Source: Streptomyces sp. L2 (GTDB taxonomy: Bacteria > Actinomycetota > Actinomycetes > Streptomycetales > Streptomycetaceae). Taken from it: a DNA stretch of 64,000 nt. Below, piece by piece: positions 1 to 8,951 of this stretch. The position numbers and the translations under genes are program-made. The stretch is from the NCBI RefSeq assembly GCF_004124325.1, contig NZ_QBDT01000001.1, positions 4,836,001-4,900,000 of the forward strand, written 5' to 3'. Position 1 is the stretch's first letter, and every line of letters starts with the position of its first letter. A model generated the notes under the pieces. The model saw only the letters and a list, made by a program, of their open reading frames with translations, searched no databases and was not told where the DNA came from.

Positions 1-445
1 CGCCGTAGCGCGGGTCCACGGTCTCCGGAGTGAGCCCCAGCAGCTCGGCGACCTGCTCCACGACGACCTCGTGCACCAACGCGGCCCGCTCGTCCCGCCC
101 CTTGGTCCGGATCTCCACCGGCCGCCGGTACACGACCACCCGCGCCCGCCGGCCCTCCCGCGCGGGCACCACCCCGCCGAGCGGCACGGCCTCGTCGCTC
201 CAGGTCTCCGACCCCCGGCCGGCCGGCCGGGGCACCTCCAGCACCACGAAATCGATGTCGGCGAGCTGCGGCCAGTGACGTTCCAGGCGCTCCACGGAGT
301 CCTGGACCAGGTCGGCGAACACCTCGGCCCTGCTGGCCGCCAGCGGCACCTGCGGCGGCGCGATCGGCCCCCGCATGCCCCGCCCGTGGCGATCACGGCG
401 GCGGGGCCCCGGGCCGGCGGGAGGGGGCGGTACACGGTTGTCCAT
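1..445 (-). CDS. Metallopeptidase family protein (zincin-like), partial
   Basis: The frame runs leftward from an ATG at 443-445 and is still open at the window edge, so the C-terminus is missing, probably by only a few residues. The translated part (about 148 aa) has a basic, Pro-rich start and then a compact domain ending in LVHEVVVEQVAELLGL. This contains an HExxxEQ-type motif as in the small zincin-like metallopeptidase family (PF06262), conserved in actinobacteria. The first His and Glu would bind zinc and act in catalysis; the substrate is unknown in the family. A GTG directly precedes the ATG in frame and could also serve as start. The gene is divergent from the DUF3499 gene, the same pairing as in mycobacteria (Rv3259/Rv3258c region). 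Family assignment is good; enzymatic activity is inferred only. Confidence 0.8.
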   Translation of the reverse strand, partial: MDNRVPPPPAGPGPRRRDRHGRGMRGPIAPPQVPLAASRAEVFADLVQDSVERLERHWPQLADIDFVVLEVPRPAGRGSETWSDEAVPLGGVVPAREGRRARVVVYRRPVEIRTKGRDERAALVHEVVVEQVAELLGLTPETVDPRYG

Positions 446-749
446 CACTGGTGAAGCGTAGTCCCCGAGCGGTCCGCCCGCCCGGCTGCACACGGCGACG
501 CGCCCCGGTCCGCACGGCGACCGACCGCTGCTCAGCTCTGTCATGAGATGACCATTCCGGCCAACGTCTGGCTCGTTTCCGTAACCCTCCCAGACCGGCA
601 ACCTCAAGGCAATTGACGGGATTTGTACCGGATCATGACCGAAGGCAGCCCCGTACGAGATCCCGCACAATCCCGTAGACGCAGGTCAGCAGGGCGTGTT
701 GGGGGCTGTGTGTGGGCCGTTTCACAGGGCGACACGGTGGAGTGACCTG
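446..749. promoter_or_regulatory. Divergent intergenic region, metallopeptidase / DUF3499
   Basis: About 300 bases between two divergent genes. I see a stretch of lower GC around 540-640 and a TTGACG at 613-618, which could be a -35 element for the rightward gene. No convincing -10 sits at 17-18 bp from it, so the promoter position is not resolved. No coding sequence is supported here. Confidence 0.35.
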
Positions 750-1172
750 GTGGAGAGTCGTCGCGGCCCGCTCAAGAGTGCGGTACCGTCCAACGTCGTG
801 AGCCCTGTACGTCGCTGTTCGCGCACCGCCTGCGGCCGACCCGCCGTCGCGACGCTGACGTACGTCTACGCCGACTCGACCGCGGTCCTCGGCCCGCTCG
901 CCACCTACGCCGAACCCCACTGCTACGACCTGTGCGCCGATCATTCCGAGCGCCTCACCGCCCCCCGCGGCTGGGAAGTCGTACGGCTCCTCGACGGCTC
1001 GGCGCCGGCCCGGCCCACCGGCGACGACCTGGAGGCGCTCGCCAACGCCGTGCGCGAGGCGGCCCGCCCCCAGGAGCGGGTGGCCGAGGCGGGCGGCGGC
1101 GGACGCGGCGCGGACCCCATGGAGGTGGCCCGCCGCGGCCACCTGCGCGTCCTGCGCTCCCCGGACAACTGA
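750..1172 (+). CDS. DUF3499 family protein
   Basis: A protein of about 140 aa recognised as DUF3499, an actinobacterial family of unknown function. I chose GTG 750 because GGTGGAG lies about 7 bases upstream. GTG 798 (giving 124 aa) is an alternative, because the strongly conserved part begins there with VSPVRRCSRTACGRP. The conserved core contains two cysteine pairs, CSRTAC and CYDLC, separated by about 35 residues; four cysteines in this spacing suggest a bound metal, which is inference. The C-terminus is Gly/Arg-rich and ends in HLRVLRSPDN. It lies just upstream of manB on the same strand, the order seen in mycobacteria (Rv3258c, Rv3257c), so the two may be co-expressed although about 130 bases separate them. 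Confidence 0.8.
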   Translation: MESRRGPLKSAVPSNVVSPVRRCSRTACGRPAVATLTYVYADSTAVLGPLATYAEPHCYDLCADHSERLTAPRGWEVVRLLDGSAPARPTGDDLEALANAVREAARPQERVAEAGGGGRGADPMEVARRGHLRVLRSPDN

Positions 1173-1305
1173 GACCGGACGACTGAGACCGGGCAACCGG
1201 GACCGGACAACCGACCGGACACCGCACCACGGTGGTCCCTCCGCCGCGCTCTTACCCCTTGCGGGTAGTTTGTGGGCACCCATAGGACATTCAGGAGGGT
1301 TGGCC

Positions 1306-2670
1306 GTGGCTGCAGATCTGTCGCAGATCGTGAAGGCGTACGACGTGCGCGGAGTGGTCCCGGACCAGTGGGACGAGTCACTGGCCGCACTCTTCGGAGC
1401 CGCCTTCGCGCAGGTGACCGGAGCGGCGGCGATCGTCGTCGGCCACGACATGCGGCCCTCCTCGCCCGGCCTGACCCGCGCCTTCGCGCGCGGCGCGGCG
1501 GAGCGGGGCGTCGACGTCACCGAGATCGGCCTCTGCTCGACCGACCAGCTCTACTACGCGTCGGGCGCGCTGAACCTCCCGGGCGCCATGTTCACCGCCT
1601 CCCACAACCCCGCCCGGTACAACGGCATCAAGATGTGCCGCGCCGGCGCGGCCCCCGTCGGCCAGGACACCGGCCTCGCCGAGATCCGCGAACTGGTCGA
1701 GGGCTGGCTGGAGTCGGGCGCCCCCGAGCCGGCCGCGGAACCCGGAACGCTCACCACCCGCGAGACGTTGAACGACTACGCGGAGCACCTCCGCTCCCTC
1801 GTCGACCTGACGTCCGTCCGCCCCCTGAAGGTCGTGGTCGACGCGGGCAACGGCATGGGCGGCCACACGGTGCCCACGGTCTTCGTCGGCCTGCCCCTGA
1901 CCCTCGTCCCGATGTACTTCGAACTGGACGGCACCTTCCCCAACCACGAGGCCAACCCGCTGGACCCGGCCAACCTCGTCGACCTGCAGAAGCGGGTTCC
2001 GGCGGTGGGCGCCGACCTGGGCATCGCCTTCGACGGCGACGCCGACCGCTGCTTCGTCGTCGACGAGCACGGCGACCCGGTGTCCCCGTCCGCGATCACC
2101 GCGCTCGTGGCCGCGCGCGAACTGGCCCGCAACGGCGGCTCCGGCACGGTCATCCACAACCTGATCACCTCGCGCACCGTCCCCGAGGTCGTCAGGGAGA
2201 ACGGCGGCACCCCGGCCCGCACCCGCGTCGGCCACTCGTTCATCAAGGCCGAGATGGCCCGCACCGGCGCGATCTTCGGCGGCGAGCACTCCGCCCACTA
2301 CTACTTCAAGGACTTCTGGAACGCCGACACGGGCATGCTGGCCGCCCTCCACGTCCTCGCGGCCCTCGGCGGCCAGGACGGCCCCCTGTCCGCCCTCGTC
2401 GCCCAGTACGACCGCTACGCCGGCTCCGGCGAGATCAACTCCACCGTCGCCGACCAGGCGTCCCGCCTCGCCGCGATCCGCGCGGCCTACGAGAACCGCG
2501 CCGACGTCACCCTGGACGACCTGGACGGCCTCACCGTCTCCGCCCCCGACTGGTGGTTCAACGTCCGCCCCTCCAACACCGAGCCCCTCCTCCGCCTCAA
2601 CGCGGAAGCCAAGGACGAGGCCACAATGACCAAGATCCGAGACGAAGCCCTCACGATCATCAGATCCTGA
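1306..2670 (+). CDS. manB: Phosphomannomutase/phosphoglucomutase
   Basis: This 454-aa alpha-D-phosphohexomutase interconverts mannose-6-phosphate and mannose-1-phosphate (possibly also the glucose phosphates) in the cytoplasm, feeding GDP-mannose. The start is GTG 1306 with a strong AGGAGGG at 1293-1299; an upstream ATG in frame lacks a ribosome site. Family signatures are all present: the active-site loop TASHNP at residues 97-102 with the phosphoserine Ser99, the Mg-binding loop DGDADR at 243-248, the GGEHS sugar-specificity loop, and the C-terminal phosphate-binding RPSNTEP. Together with manA and the SIS-domain gene downstream it forms a mannose-phosphate module conserved in actinobacteria. 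A tandem-repeat array begins directly after its stop codon. Confidence 0.96.
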   Translation: MAADLSQIVKAYDVRGVVPDQWDESLAALFGAAFAQVTGAAAIVVGHDMRPSSPGLTRAFARGAAERGVDVTEIGLCSTDQLYYASGALNLPGAMFTASHNPARYNGIKMCRAGAAPVGQDTGLAEIRELVEGWLESGAPEPAAEPGTLTTRETLNDYAEHLRSLVDLTSVRPLKVVVDAGNGMGGHTVPTVFVGLPLTLVPMYFELDGTFPNHEANPLDPANLVDLQKRVPAVGADLGIAFDGDADRCFVVDEHGDPVSPSAITALVAARELARNGGSGTVIHNLITSRTVPEVVRENGGTPARTRVGHSFIKAEMARTGAIFGGEHSAHYYFKDFWNADTGMLAALHVLAALGGQDGPLSALVAQYDRYAGSGEINSTVADQASRLAAIRAAYENRADVTLDDLDGLTVSAPDWWFNVRPSNTEPLLRLNAEAKDEATMTKIRDEALTIIRS

Positions 2671-2683
2671 CCCAGGCCCCCCT

Positions 2684-3055
2684 CCGAGCCGCCCCCGGGC
2701 GTTTCAGCACCTCTCGACCCACCGAGCCGCCCCCGGGCGTTTCAGCACCTCTCGACCCTCCGAGCCGCCCCCCGGGCGTTTCAGCACCTCTCGACCCACC
2801 GAGCCACCCCCCGGGCGTTTCAGCACCTCTCGACCCTCCGAGCCGCCCCCCGGGCGTTTCAGCACCTCTCGACCCTCCGAGCTGCCCCCCGGGCGTTTCA
2901 GCACCTCTCGACCCACCGAGCCGCCCCGCCCCCGGCCTTTCAGTGCCTCTCGACCCACCGAGCCACCCCGCCCCCCGTCCTTTCGGCACCTCTCAGCCCA
3001 TCGAGTCGCCCACCCACCCCGCTTTTCGGCACCTCTCGACCCACCGAGTCGGGTG
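2684..3055. repeat. Tandem repeat array, 38-39 bp units
   Basis: Between manB and the Trm112-like gene there are about eight to nine head-to-tail copies of a unit containing CGGGCGTTTCAGCACCTCTC. Copies of GTTTCAGCAC start at 2701, 2739, 2778, 2817, 2856 and 2895 (periods 38, 39, 39, 39, 39). Later copies near 2937, 2980 and 3022 diverge and lengthen to about 42-44 bp. The first five or six copies differ at only a few positions, mainly the number of C residues and a CCC/CCT-CGAG alternation. Uniform unit length without unique spacers rules out a CRISPR array. The array follows the manB stop by about 14 bases, so it would be transcribed as 3' untranslated RNA. Confidence 0.85.
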
Positions 3056-3078
3056 GTGGGTGGGCACAGGTCGGGGGT

Positions 3079-3099
3079 CCAGGGGGCGGAGCCCCCTGG
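3079..3099. repeat. Hairpin element with 9-bp GC stem
   Basis: A perfect inverted repeat, CCAGGGGGC and GCCCCCTGG around a GGA loop. It resembles a short hairpin element that I know as dispersed in Streptomyces intergenic regions. There is no T-run, so it is not a classical intrinsic terminator, but it could act as a terminator or mRNA stabiliser for manB. Confidence 0.6.
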
Positions 3100-3225
3100 T
3101 GGGGGAGCGGAGTCCGCCGAGCCCGACCGCACCGGCCCCGCCCAACCCCGCCGCCCCACCCCCACCAGCGGTACGCTGACCAGCACATCCGCACGACAAC
3201 GCCGTACGCCCCGAAGGGACCCCTC

Positions 3226-3396
3226 ATGCCGCTCGAAGCCGGCCTCCTGGAGATCCTGGCCTGCCCGGCCTGCCACGCCCCCCTGAAGGAGCAGGACACG
3301 GAGCTGATCTGCACCGCCCAGGACTGCGGCCTGGCATACCCCGTCCGCGACGGCATCCCCGTCCTCCTCGTCGACGAGGCCCGCCGCCCCGCGTAA
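3226..3396 (+). CDS. Trm112-like / UPF0434 small protein
   Basis: A 56-aa protein starting at ATG 3226 with GAAGGGA upstream. It matches the Trm112/UPF0434 family: a CPAC motif near the N-terminus, a second pair of cysteines around residues 30-35 ([11 protein letters not shown]), then the conserved [10 protein letters not shown]. In eukaryotes and archaea Trm112 is a zinc-binding activator of methyltransferases; bacterial members are small proteins whose partners are mostly unknown. It sits between manB and the SIS-domain gene and is probably part of the same transcription unit as the downstream gene (85 bases to the next start). Confidence 0.85.
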   Translation: MPLEAGLLEILACPACHAPLKEQDTELICTAQDCGLAYPVRDGIPVLLVDEARRPA

Positions 3397-3481
3397 GCGG
3401 AGACGCCCGCCGCAGCCCCGCAGGGGGCCGCCCGCGAACCGACGACGCACTCAGGATCCCGGCGACCGGAGGCTGCCGCCC

Positions 3482-4609
3482 ATGCTCGACGAATCGCTGC
3501 TCGACACCCCGGACGACCTCGCCGAGGCCGACCGCCGAGGTCTCCTGCGAGGCGCCGCGGAGGCCGGCGCCCGCGTCCGCACCGCCGCCCGGCACGCCAC
3601 CGAGGCCGGCGTCGGCAGCCTGAAGCCCGACGGCCGCCCCCGCGCCGTCCTGATCGCCGGCCCCGGCGCCGCCGCCACCCACACCGCCGACCTCCTCGGC
3701 ACCCTCGCCGGCCCCGGCAGCCCCGTCACCCGTCTGGCCCCCACCGGCGTCGCCCCGGCCGCGGGCGCCCTGCGCTGGGAACTCCCCGGCTGGGCCGGCT
3801 CCGTCGACCTCCTCCTGATCGCCACCCCCGACGGCACCGAACCCAGCCTCGGCCTGCTCGCCGAGCAGGCCTACCGCCGCGGCTGCTCCGTCGCCGCCGT
3901 GGCCCCGGCCGGCACCCCGCTCGCCGAGGCCGTCGCCGGCGCGCACGGACTCTTCGTACCGATGGCGACGGCGCCGTACGACCACGAGGAGCCCCTCGCC
4001 GCCTCCTCACCCGGAGTCTTCTGGGCCCTGCTCACCCCGCTCCTCGCCCTCCTCGACCGCATCGGCCTGCTCACTGCTCCGCCCGAGGCGCTGGAGAGGG
4101 TCGCCGACCGCCTGGACCACATCGCCGAGGGCTGCGGCCCCGCGATCGCGACGTACAGCAACGCGGCCAAGACCCTCGCCGCCGAACTCGCCGACGCGCT
4201 CCCCCTCGTGTGGACCGAAGGCGCCTCGGCCGGCCCCGCCGGCCGCCGGTTCGCCGACGCCCTCGCCGAACTCGCCGGCCGCCCCGCCGTCGTCGCCGAA
4301 CTCCCCGAAGCCCTCGCCGCGCACGGCGCCCTGCTCGCCGGCCACCTGGCCGCCAGCGCCGACCCCGACGACTTCTTCCGCGACCGCGTGGAGGAGGCGC
4401 CGGCGCTGCACGCGCGCGTGGTGCTGCTGCGCGACCGCCCGATCAGCGGCCTCACCGCCGCCTCCGCCGCCCGCGAACTGGCCCTCAGCCACGACACACC
4501 GGTCAGCGAACTCGAACCGGAGGAGGGCGGCGAACTGGAGACCCTCGCCGAACTGATCGCCGTCACCGATTTCGCCGCCGTTTACCTGGCGCTCGCCTCA
4601 AGGGCCTGA
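3482..4609 (+). CDS. SIS domain protein, phosphosugar isomerase-like
   Basis: A 375-aa protein beginning at ATG 3482, with GGAGG ending 9 bases upstream. It looks like the actinobacterial SIS-domain proteins related to bifunctional phosphoglucose/phosphomannose isomerases. It has a nucleotide- or sugar-binding-like segment near AVLIAGPGAAATHTADLL (about residues 58-75), and a C-terminal half with a second SIS-like fold and a terminal helix. The position between manB and manA, the same as in mycobacteria (Rv3256c), supports a role in mannose/glucose phosphate metabolism. The exact substrate cannot be read from the sequence. Very Ala-rich, typical for this genome. Confidence 0.8.
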   Translation: MLDESLLDTPDDLAEADRRGLLRGAAEAGARVRTAARHATEAGVGSLKPDGRPRAVLIAGPGAAATHTADLLGTLAGPGSPVTRLAPTGVAPAAGALRWELPGWAGSVDLLLIATPDGTEPSLGLLAEQAYRRGCSVAAVAPAGTPLAEAVAGAHGLFVPMATAPYDHEEPLAASSPGVFWALLTPLLALLDRIGLLTAPPEALERVADRLDHIAEGCGPAIATYSNAAKTLAAELADALPLVWTEGASAGPAGRRFADALAELAGRPAVVAELPEALAAHGALLAGHLAASADPDDFFRDRVEEAPALHARVVLLRDRPISGLTAASAARELALSHDTPVSELEPEEGGELETLAELIAVTDFAAVYLALASRA

Positions 4610-4674
4610 CCTGGCTCCGGGCGACCGGCACCGGCGCCCGCCGAGCACCGTACGTACGGAGACTGAGAAGCCAC

Positions 4675-5826
4675 ATGGACCGCCTCGACAACACCGTCCG
4701 CCCCTACGCCTGGGGTTCCCCCACCGCCATCCCGCAGCTCCTCGGCGTCGAGCCGACCGGCGAACCGCAGGCGGAGATGTGGCTGGGCGCGCACCCGGGC
4801 GCACCCTCCCGCACCGCGCGCGGGACGCTCGTCGAGGTCATCGAAGCCGATCCCGAGCGCGAACTCGGCGCGGCCGCGGTCGCGAAGTTCGGCCCGCACC
4901 TGCCGTTCCTGTTCAAGATCCTCGCCGCCGGCGCCCCCCTCTCCCTCCAGGTGCATCCCGACCTGGAACAGGCCAAGGAGGGCTACGCCGAGGAGGAGCG
5001 GCGCGGCATCCCCGTGGACGCACCGCACCGCAACTACAAGGACGTCAACCACAAACCCGAACTGATCTGCGCCCTCACCGAGTTCGACGGCCTGTGCGGC
5101 TTCCGCGACCCGCTGGCGACGGCCGCCCTGCTCGACGGACTCGGCGTGGCCTCCCTCAAGCCGTACGCCGACCTGCTGCACGCGCACCCCGAGGAGGCGG
5201 CCCTGCGGGAGGTCCTCACCGCCGTCCTCACCGCCGACTCCGCCGAGATGGCCCGAACGGTCACCGAGACCACCGCCGCCTGTGCGCGCCTCGGCGGCGA
5301 CTACGCCCCGTACGCAGACCTGGCCCACCACTACCCGGGCGACCCCGGCGTCATCGCGGCCATGCTCCTCAACCATGTCCGCCTCCAGCCCGGCGAGGCC
5401 CTCTTCCTCGGCGCCGGCATCCCGCACGCCTACCTCACCGGACTCGGCGTCGAGATCATGGCCAACTCCGACAACGTCCTACGCTGCGGCCTGACCCCCA
5501 AGCACGTCGACGTGCCCGAACTCCTGCGCGTCGTCCGCTTCGAGGCGAGCGACCCGGGCGTGCTGCGCCCGGAGGCCTCCCCGGACGGGGAGGAGGTCTA
5601 CGAGACGCCGATCGACGAGTTCCGGCTCTCCCGGTACGTCCTCCCCGCGGGCGGCACCACCCACGACGTCACCCTGGACACCCCACAGATCCTGCTCTGC
5701 ACCGCCGGTGCCGTCCGGGCCGGCGAACACGACCTGACGCCGGGCCGGTCGGTGTTCGTCCCCGCCGGTGAGAAGGCCGAGGTGTCGGGCGAGGGCACGG
5801 TCTTCCGCGCCACTGTGATCGTATGA
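4675..5826 (+). CDS. manA: Mannose-6-phosphate isomerase, class I
   Basis: This 383-aa cupin-fold zinc enzyme interconverts fructose-6-phosphate and mannose-6-phosphate, supplying the substrate of ManB. The start ATG 4675 gives the canonical N-terminus MDRLDNTVRPYAWGS; the frame is open further upstream but that part overlaps the SIS gene. Metal ligands of the family are visible: Gln92 and His94 in QVHPD, Glu129 in HKPE, and His251 in GIPHAYL. The length fits type I enzymes. The gene follows the SIS-domain gene after about 65 bases on the same strand, so one operon is likely. Confidence 0.95.
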   Translation: MDRLDNTVRPYAWGSPTAIPQLLGVEPTGEPQAEMWLGAHPGAPSRTARGTLVEVIEADPERELGAAAVAKFGPHLPFLFKILAAGAPLSLQVHPDLEQAKEGYAEEERRGIPVDAPHRNYKDVNHKPELICALTEFDGLCGFRDPLATAALLDGLGVASLKPYADLLHAHPEEAALREVLTAVLTADSAEMARTVTETTAACARLGGDYAPYADLAHHYPGDPGVIAAMLLNHVRLQPGEALFLGAGIPHAYLTGLGVEIMANSDNVLRCGLTPKHVDVPELLRVVRFEASDPGVLRPEASPDGEEVYETPIDEFRLSRYVLPAGGTTHDVTLDTPQILLCTAGAVRAGEHDLTPGRSVFVPAGEKAEVSGEGTVFRATVIV

Positions 5827-5958
5827 CCGGGGTTGTGGACACCTGACGCCCCGCGGGCCGGCCGGGCTGCAAGAATGGCCCACCGGCCCCGGCAAAGGCT
5901 GGGCAAAGACGACCGCCGCACGGCGTGGACGGACGAGGCGAAGGGACAACGCGGACAG

Positions 5959-6939
5959 ATGAGCGCGTCAGGCGGTACCAGGGCGATCGTGGCGGCACTC
6001 GGCGCCAACCTCGCGATCGCGGCATCGAAGTTCGTGGCGTTCGCGTTCAGCGGCTCCTCGTCGATGCTCGCCGAGGGCGTCCACTCGCTCGCCGACTCCG
6101 GCAACCAGTTCCTGCTGCTCATCGGCGGCAAGAAGGCCCAGCGCGAGGCGACCCCCCAACACCCCTTCGGCTACGGCCGCGAGCGCTACATCTACGCCTT
6201 CCTCGTCTCGATCGTCCTCTTCTCCATCGGCGGCATGTTCGCCGTGTACGAGGGCTTCGAGAAGATCCGCCACCCGCACGAACTGGAGCACTGGTACTGG
6301 CCGGTGGGCGTCCTCGCCTTCGCGATCATCGCCGAGGGCTTCTCGTTCCGCACCGCCATCAAGGAGTCCAACGAGCTGCGCGGCAAGCTGTCCTGGGCGC
6401 AGTTCATCCGCCGCGCCAAGGCACCCGAGCTGCCCGTCGTCCTGCTGGAGGACTTCGGCGCCCTCATCGGTCTCGTCCTCGCCTTCGGCGGCGTGGGCCT
6501 GTCCCTGCTGACCGGCGACGGCGTCTGGGACGGCATCGGCACCGTCTGCATCGGCGTCCTGCTCGTGCTCATCGCCCTCGTCCTCGCCGCCGAGACCAAG
6601 TCCCTGCTGCTCGGCGAGGCCGCCGGCGCCGACGTGGTCCAGCAGATCGAGACCGCGATGGTCGACGGCGACACGGTCACCCGCATCATCCACATGCGCA
6701 CGCTCCACCTCGGCCCCGAGGAGCTGCTCATCGCCGCCAAGATCGCCGTCCGGCACGACGACACCGCCACCGAGGTCGCCCAGGCCATCGACGCGGCCGA
6801 GGCGCGCGTCCGGGCCGCCGTCCCCATCGCCCGCGTCATCTACCTGGAACCGGACATCTACAGCGAGGCCGAGGCCGCCAAGGGCCCCGACCCGGAGGCC
6901 ACCCCGGGCGGCCCGGTCCCGCACCCGGCCGACCACTGA
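5959..6939 (+). CDS. Cation diffusion facilitator family transporter
   Basis: A 326-aa inner-membrane metal/proton antiporter of the CDF family, the best guess for the substrate being Zn or another divalent cation. The start ATG 5959 was chosen because the first helix (AIVAALGANLAIAASKFVAF) follows immediately; extending upstream adds an Arg-rich non-membrane stretch. About six membrane segments are visible, with the metal-site motif HSLAD at 42-46 in TM2 and LLEDFGALIG in TM5. A cytoplasmic C-terminal domain of about 90 residues (HMRTLHLGPEELL...) is typical of the family. The tail is Pro/Gly-rich. It is separated from manA by about 130 bases. Confidence 0.93.
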   Translation: MSASGGTRAIVAALGANLAIAASKFVAFAFSGSSSMLAEGVHSLADSGNQFLLLIGGKKAQREATPQHPFGYGRERYIYAFLVSIVLFSIGGMFAVYEGFEKIRHPHELEHWYWPVGVLAFAIIAEGFSFRTAIKESNELRGKLSWAQFIRRAKAPELPVVLLEDFGALIGLVLAFGGVGLSLLTGDGVWDGIGTVCIGVLLVLIALVLAAETKSLLLGEAAGADVVQQIETAMVDGDTVTRIIHMRTLHLGPEELLIAAKIAVRHDDTATEVAQAIDAAEARVRAAVPIARVIYLEPDIYSEAEAAKGPDPEATPGGPVPHPADH

Positions 6940-7403
6940 GCCCCGACCCCGGCCCCCGCTCCGCCGATCCCGAGCCCGATGCCGGTGAGGACCAGCACCC
7001 CACCGCCGAGCAGCCCCACGACCAGCAACAGCACGGGCCCGTGGCCGTCCGTCACCTTCCCCCGCACCGCCGACACGGGCACCGTCCCACCGTGATCGGA
7101 CGCGAAGAAAGTAGCGGCAGTCCACCTGGAAGCCGGCGCGGACCCTCGCTCGATCGGTGGGAACTGTCCGGAGGCGGACTGGGGGCGTCGGCGTTGTCCG
7201 GTGTAGCTTGGGACGGAGCCAGACGTCGCTGCTGATGGCGGTCGGGCGGTCCCGGTGCGGACCGGCCGAGGGAGAGAGGGCCTCCGACGGACTGCGCTGC
7301 GCGTACGTGGGCATGCCTGTGTCCTCTTCCCGGGCACCCCTGTGTCCGCCGCCGCGCAGACCAGCCGTACCCACCTCGCCCCAATCCCGAGGAGCAGCTC
7401 GCA
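6940..7403. promoter_or_regulatory. Intergenic region and leader upstream of ahcY
   Basis: About 460 bases. It must hold the ahcY promoter and leader. TAGCTT at 7204-7209 is a possible -10 without a good -35. The ribosome site GAGGAG is at 7389-7394. On the minus strand a short frame from GTG 7055 to a stop at 6858 would encode a 65-aa strongly hydrophobic peptide (VLLLVVGLLGGGVLVL); it overlaps the 3' end of the transporter gene and has no clear ribosome site spacing, so I do not call it a gene. I see no convincing SAH riboswitch. Confidence 0.4.
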
Positions 7404-8861
7404 ATGACGACTGTCGACAGCCGACAGGACTTCAAGGTCGCCGACCTCTCCCTGGCCGCGTTCGGCCGCAAGGAGATCACCCTCGCCGAGCACGAGATGC
7501 CCGGCCTGATGGCGATCCGCAAGGAGTACGCCGAGGCCCAGCCCCTTGCCGGCGCCCGCATCACCGGCTCCCTGCACATGACCGTGCAGACCGCCGTACT
7601 CATCGAGACCCTGGTCGCGCTCGGCGCCCGCGTCCGCTGGGCCTCCTGCAACATCTTCTCCACCCAGGACCACGCGGCCGCCGCCATCGCCGTCGGCCCG
7701 AACGGCACCCCGGACAACCCGCAGGGCATCCCGGTCTTCGCCTGGAAGGGCGAAACCCTGGAGGAGTACTGGTGGTGCACGGAGCAGGCGCTGACCTGGC
7801 CCGACAGCGCCACCGGCGGCCCGAACATGATCCTGGACGACGGCGGTGACGCCACCCTCCTCGTCCACCAGGGCGTCGAGTACGAGAAGGCCGGCGAGGT
7901 CCCCTCCGTGGACACCGCCGAGTCCGACGAGCACCGCGTCATCCTCCAGCTCCTCCACCGCACCCTGGGCGAGAACCCCCAGAAATGGACCCAGCTGTCC
8001 TCCGAGATCCGTGGGGTGACGGAGGAGACGACGACGGGTGTGCACCGCCTGTACGAGATGCAGCGTGACGGCGTCCTGCTGTTCCCGGCGATCAATGTCA
8101 ACGACTCGGTGACGAAGTCGAAGTTCGACAACAAGTACGGCTGCCGGCACTCCCTGGTGGACGGCATCAACCGTGCGACGGACGTCCTGATCGGCGGCAA
8201 GACGGCCGTGGTGTGCGGGTACGGCGATGTCGGCAAGGGCTGTGCGGAGTCGCTGCGGGGTCAGGGCGCCCGGGTGATCATCACGGAGATCGACCCGATC
8301 TGCGCGCTGCAGGCGGCGATGGACGGCTACCAGGTGACCACGCTGGACGAGGTCGTGGAGACGGCCGACATCTTCGTGACCACGACGGGCAACAAGGACA
8401 TCATCCTGGCGTCGGACATGGCGCGGATGAAGCACCAGGCGATCGTGGGCAACATCGGTCACTTCGACAACGAGATCGACATGGCCGGCCTGGCGAAGAT
8501 CGACGGGATCGTGAAGGACGAGGTCAAGCCGCAGGTCCACACGTGGACGTTCCCGGACGGCAAGGTGCTCATCGTGCTGTCGGAGGGGCGTCTGCTGAAC
8601 CTGGGCAACGCGACCGGTCATCCGTCGTTCGTGATGTCGAACTCGTTCGCGGACCAGACGCTGGCGCAGATCGAGCTGTTCACCAAGCCCGACGAGTACC
8701 CGATCGGTGTGTACGTGCTGCCCAAGCACCTGGACGAGAAGGTCGCCCGGCTCCACCTGGACGCACTCGGCGTCAAGCTGACCCGGCTCCGCCCGGAGCA
8801 GGCGTCGTACATCGGCGTCGAGGTCGACGGCCCCTACAAGGCGGACCACTACCGCTACTGA
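7404..8861 (+). CDS. ahcY: Adenosylhomocysteinase
   Basis: A 485-aa cytoplasmic enzyme that reversibly hydrolyses S-adenosylhomocysteine to homocysteine and adenosine, removing the inhibitory product of methyl transfer. The start ATG 7404 has GAGGAG about 9 bases upstream. Conserved blocks include [16 protein letters not shown] near the N-terminus, [14 protein letters not shown], the NAD-binding [12 protein letters not shown] around residues 272-283, and the C-terminal PDHYRY-like end (here KADHYRY) that reaches into the neighbouring subunit. The length agrees with actinobacterial enzymes. From about position 8010 codon usage shifts slightly to more G/T-ending codons within the gene, without any frameshift. 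A strong terminator follows. Confidence 0.97.
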   Translation: MTTVDSRQDFKVADLSLAAFGRKEITLAEHEMPGLMAIRKEYAEAQPLAGARITGSLHMTVQTAVLIETLVALGARVRWASCNIFSTQDHAAAAIAVGPNGTPDNPQGIPVFAWKGETLEEYWWCTEQALTWPDSATGGPNMILDDGGDATLLVHQGVEYEKAGEVPSVDTAESDEHRVILQLLHRTLGENPQKWTQLSSEIRGVTEETTTGVHRLYEMQRDGVLLFPAINVNDSVTKSKFDNKYGCRHSLVDGINRATDVLIGGKTAVVCGYGDVGKGCAESLRGQGARVIITEIDPICALQAAMDGYQVTTLDEVVETADIFVTTTGNKDIILASDMARMKHQAIVGNIGHFDNEIDMAGLAKIDGIVKDEVKPQVHTWTFPDGKVLIVLSEGRLLNLGNATGHPSFVMSNSFADQTLAQIELFTKPDEYPIGVYVLPKHLDEKVARLHLDALGVKLTRLRPEQASYIGVEVDGPYKADHYRY

Positions 8862-8874
8862 GCAGCCGTTCCGA

Positions 8875-8909
8875 GACAGGCCCCCGCACCCCCGTGCCGG
8901 GGGCCTGTC
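8875..8909 (+). terminator. Intrinsic terminator of ahcY
   Basis: Perfect 11-bp arms GACAGGCCCCC and GGGGGCCTGTC surround a 13-base loop that itself contains GCAC/GTGC pairing. It starts 14 bases after the ahcY stop. There is no long U-tract, as is usual in Streptomyces. Confidence 0.8.
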
Positions 8910-8951
8910 CCGTTGGCCGGACCGACAGCCCCGTCAGAACCCAGGACCCCC

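Noticed and set aside
2684..3055. CRISPR array
   Set aside because: Units are continuous 38-39 bp repeats without unique spacers, and no cas genes are near.
7215..7403. SAH riboswitch upstream of ahcY
   Set aside because: A CCGAGGAGCAGC string exists near the start but is explained by the ribosome site; I cannot find the rest of the conserved riboswitch core.
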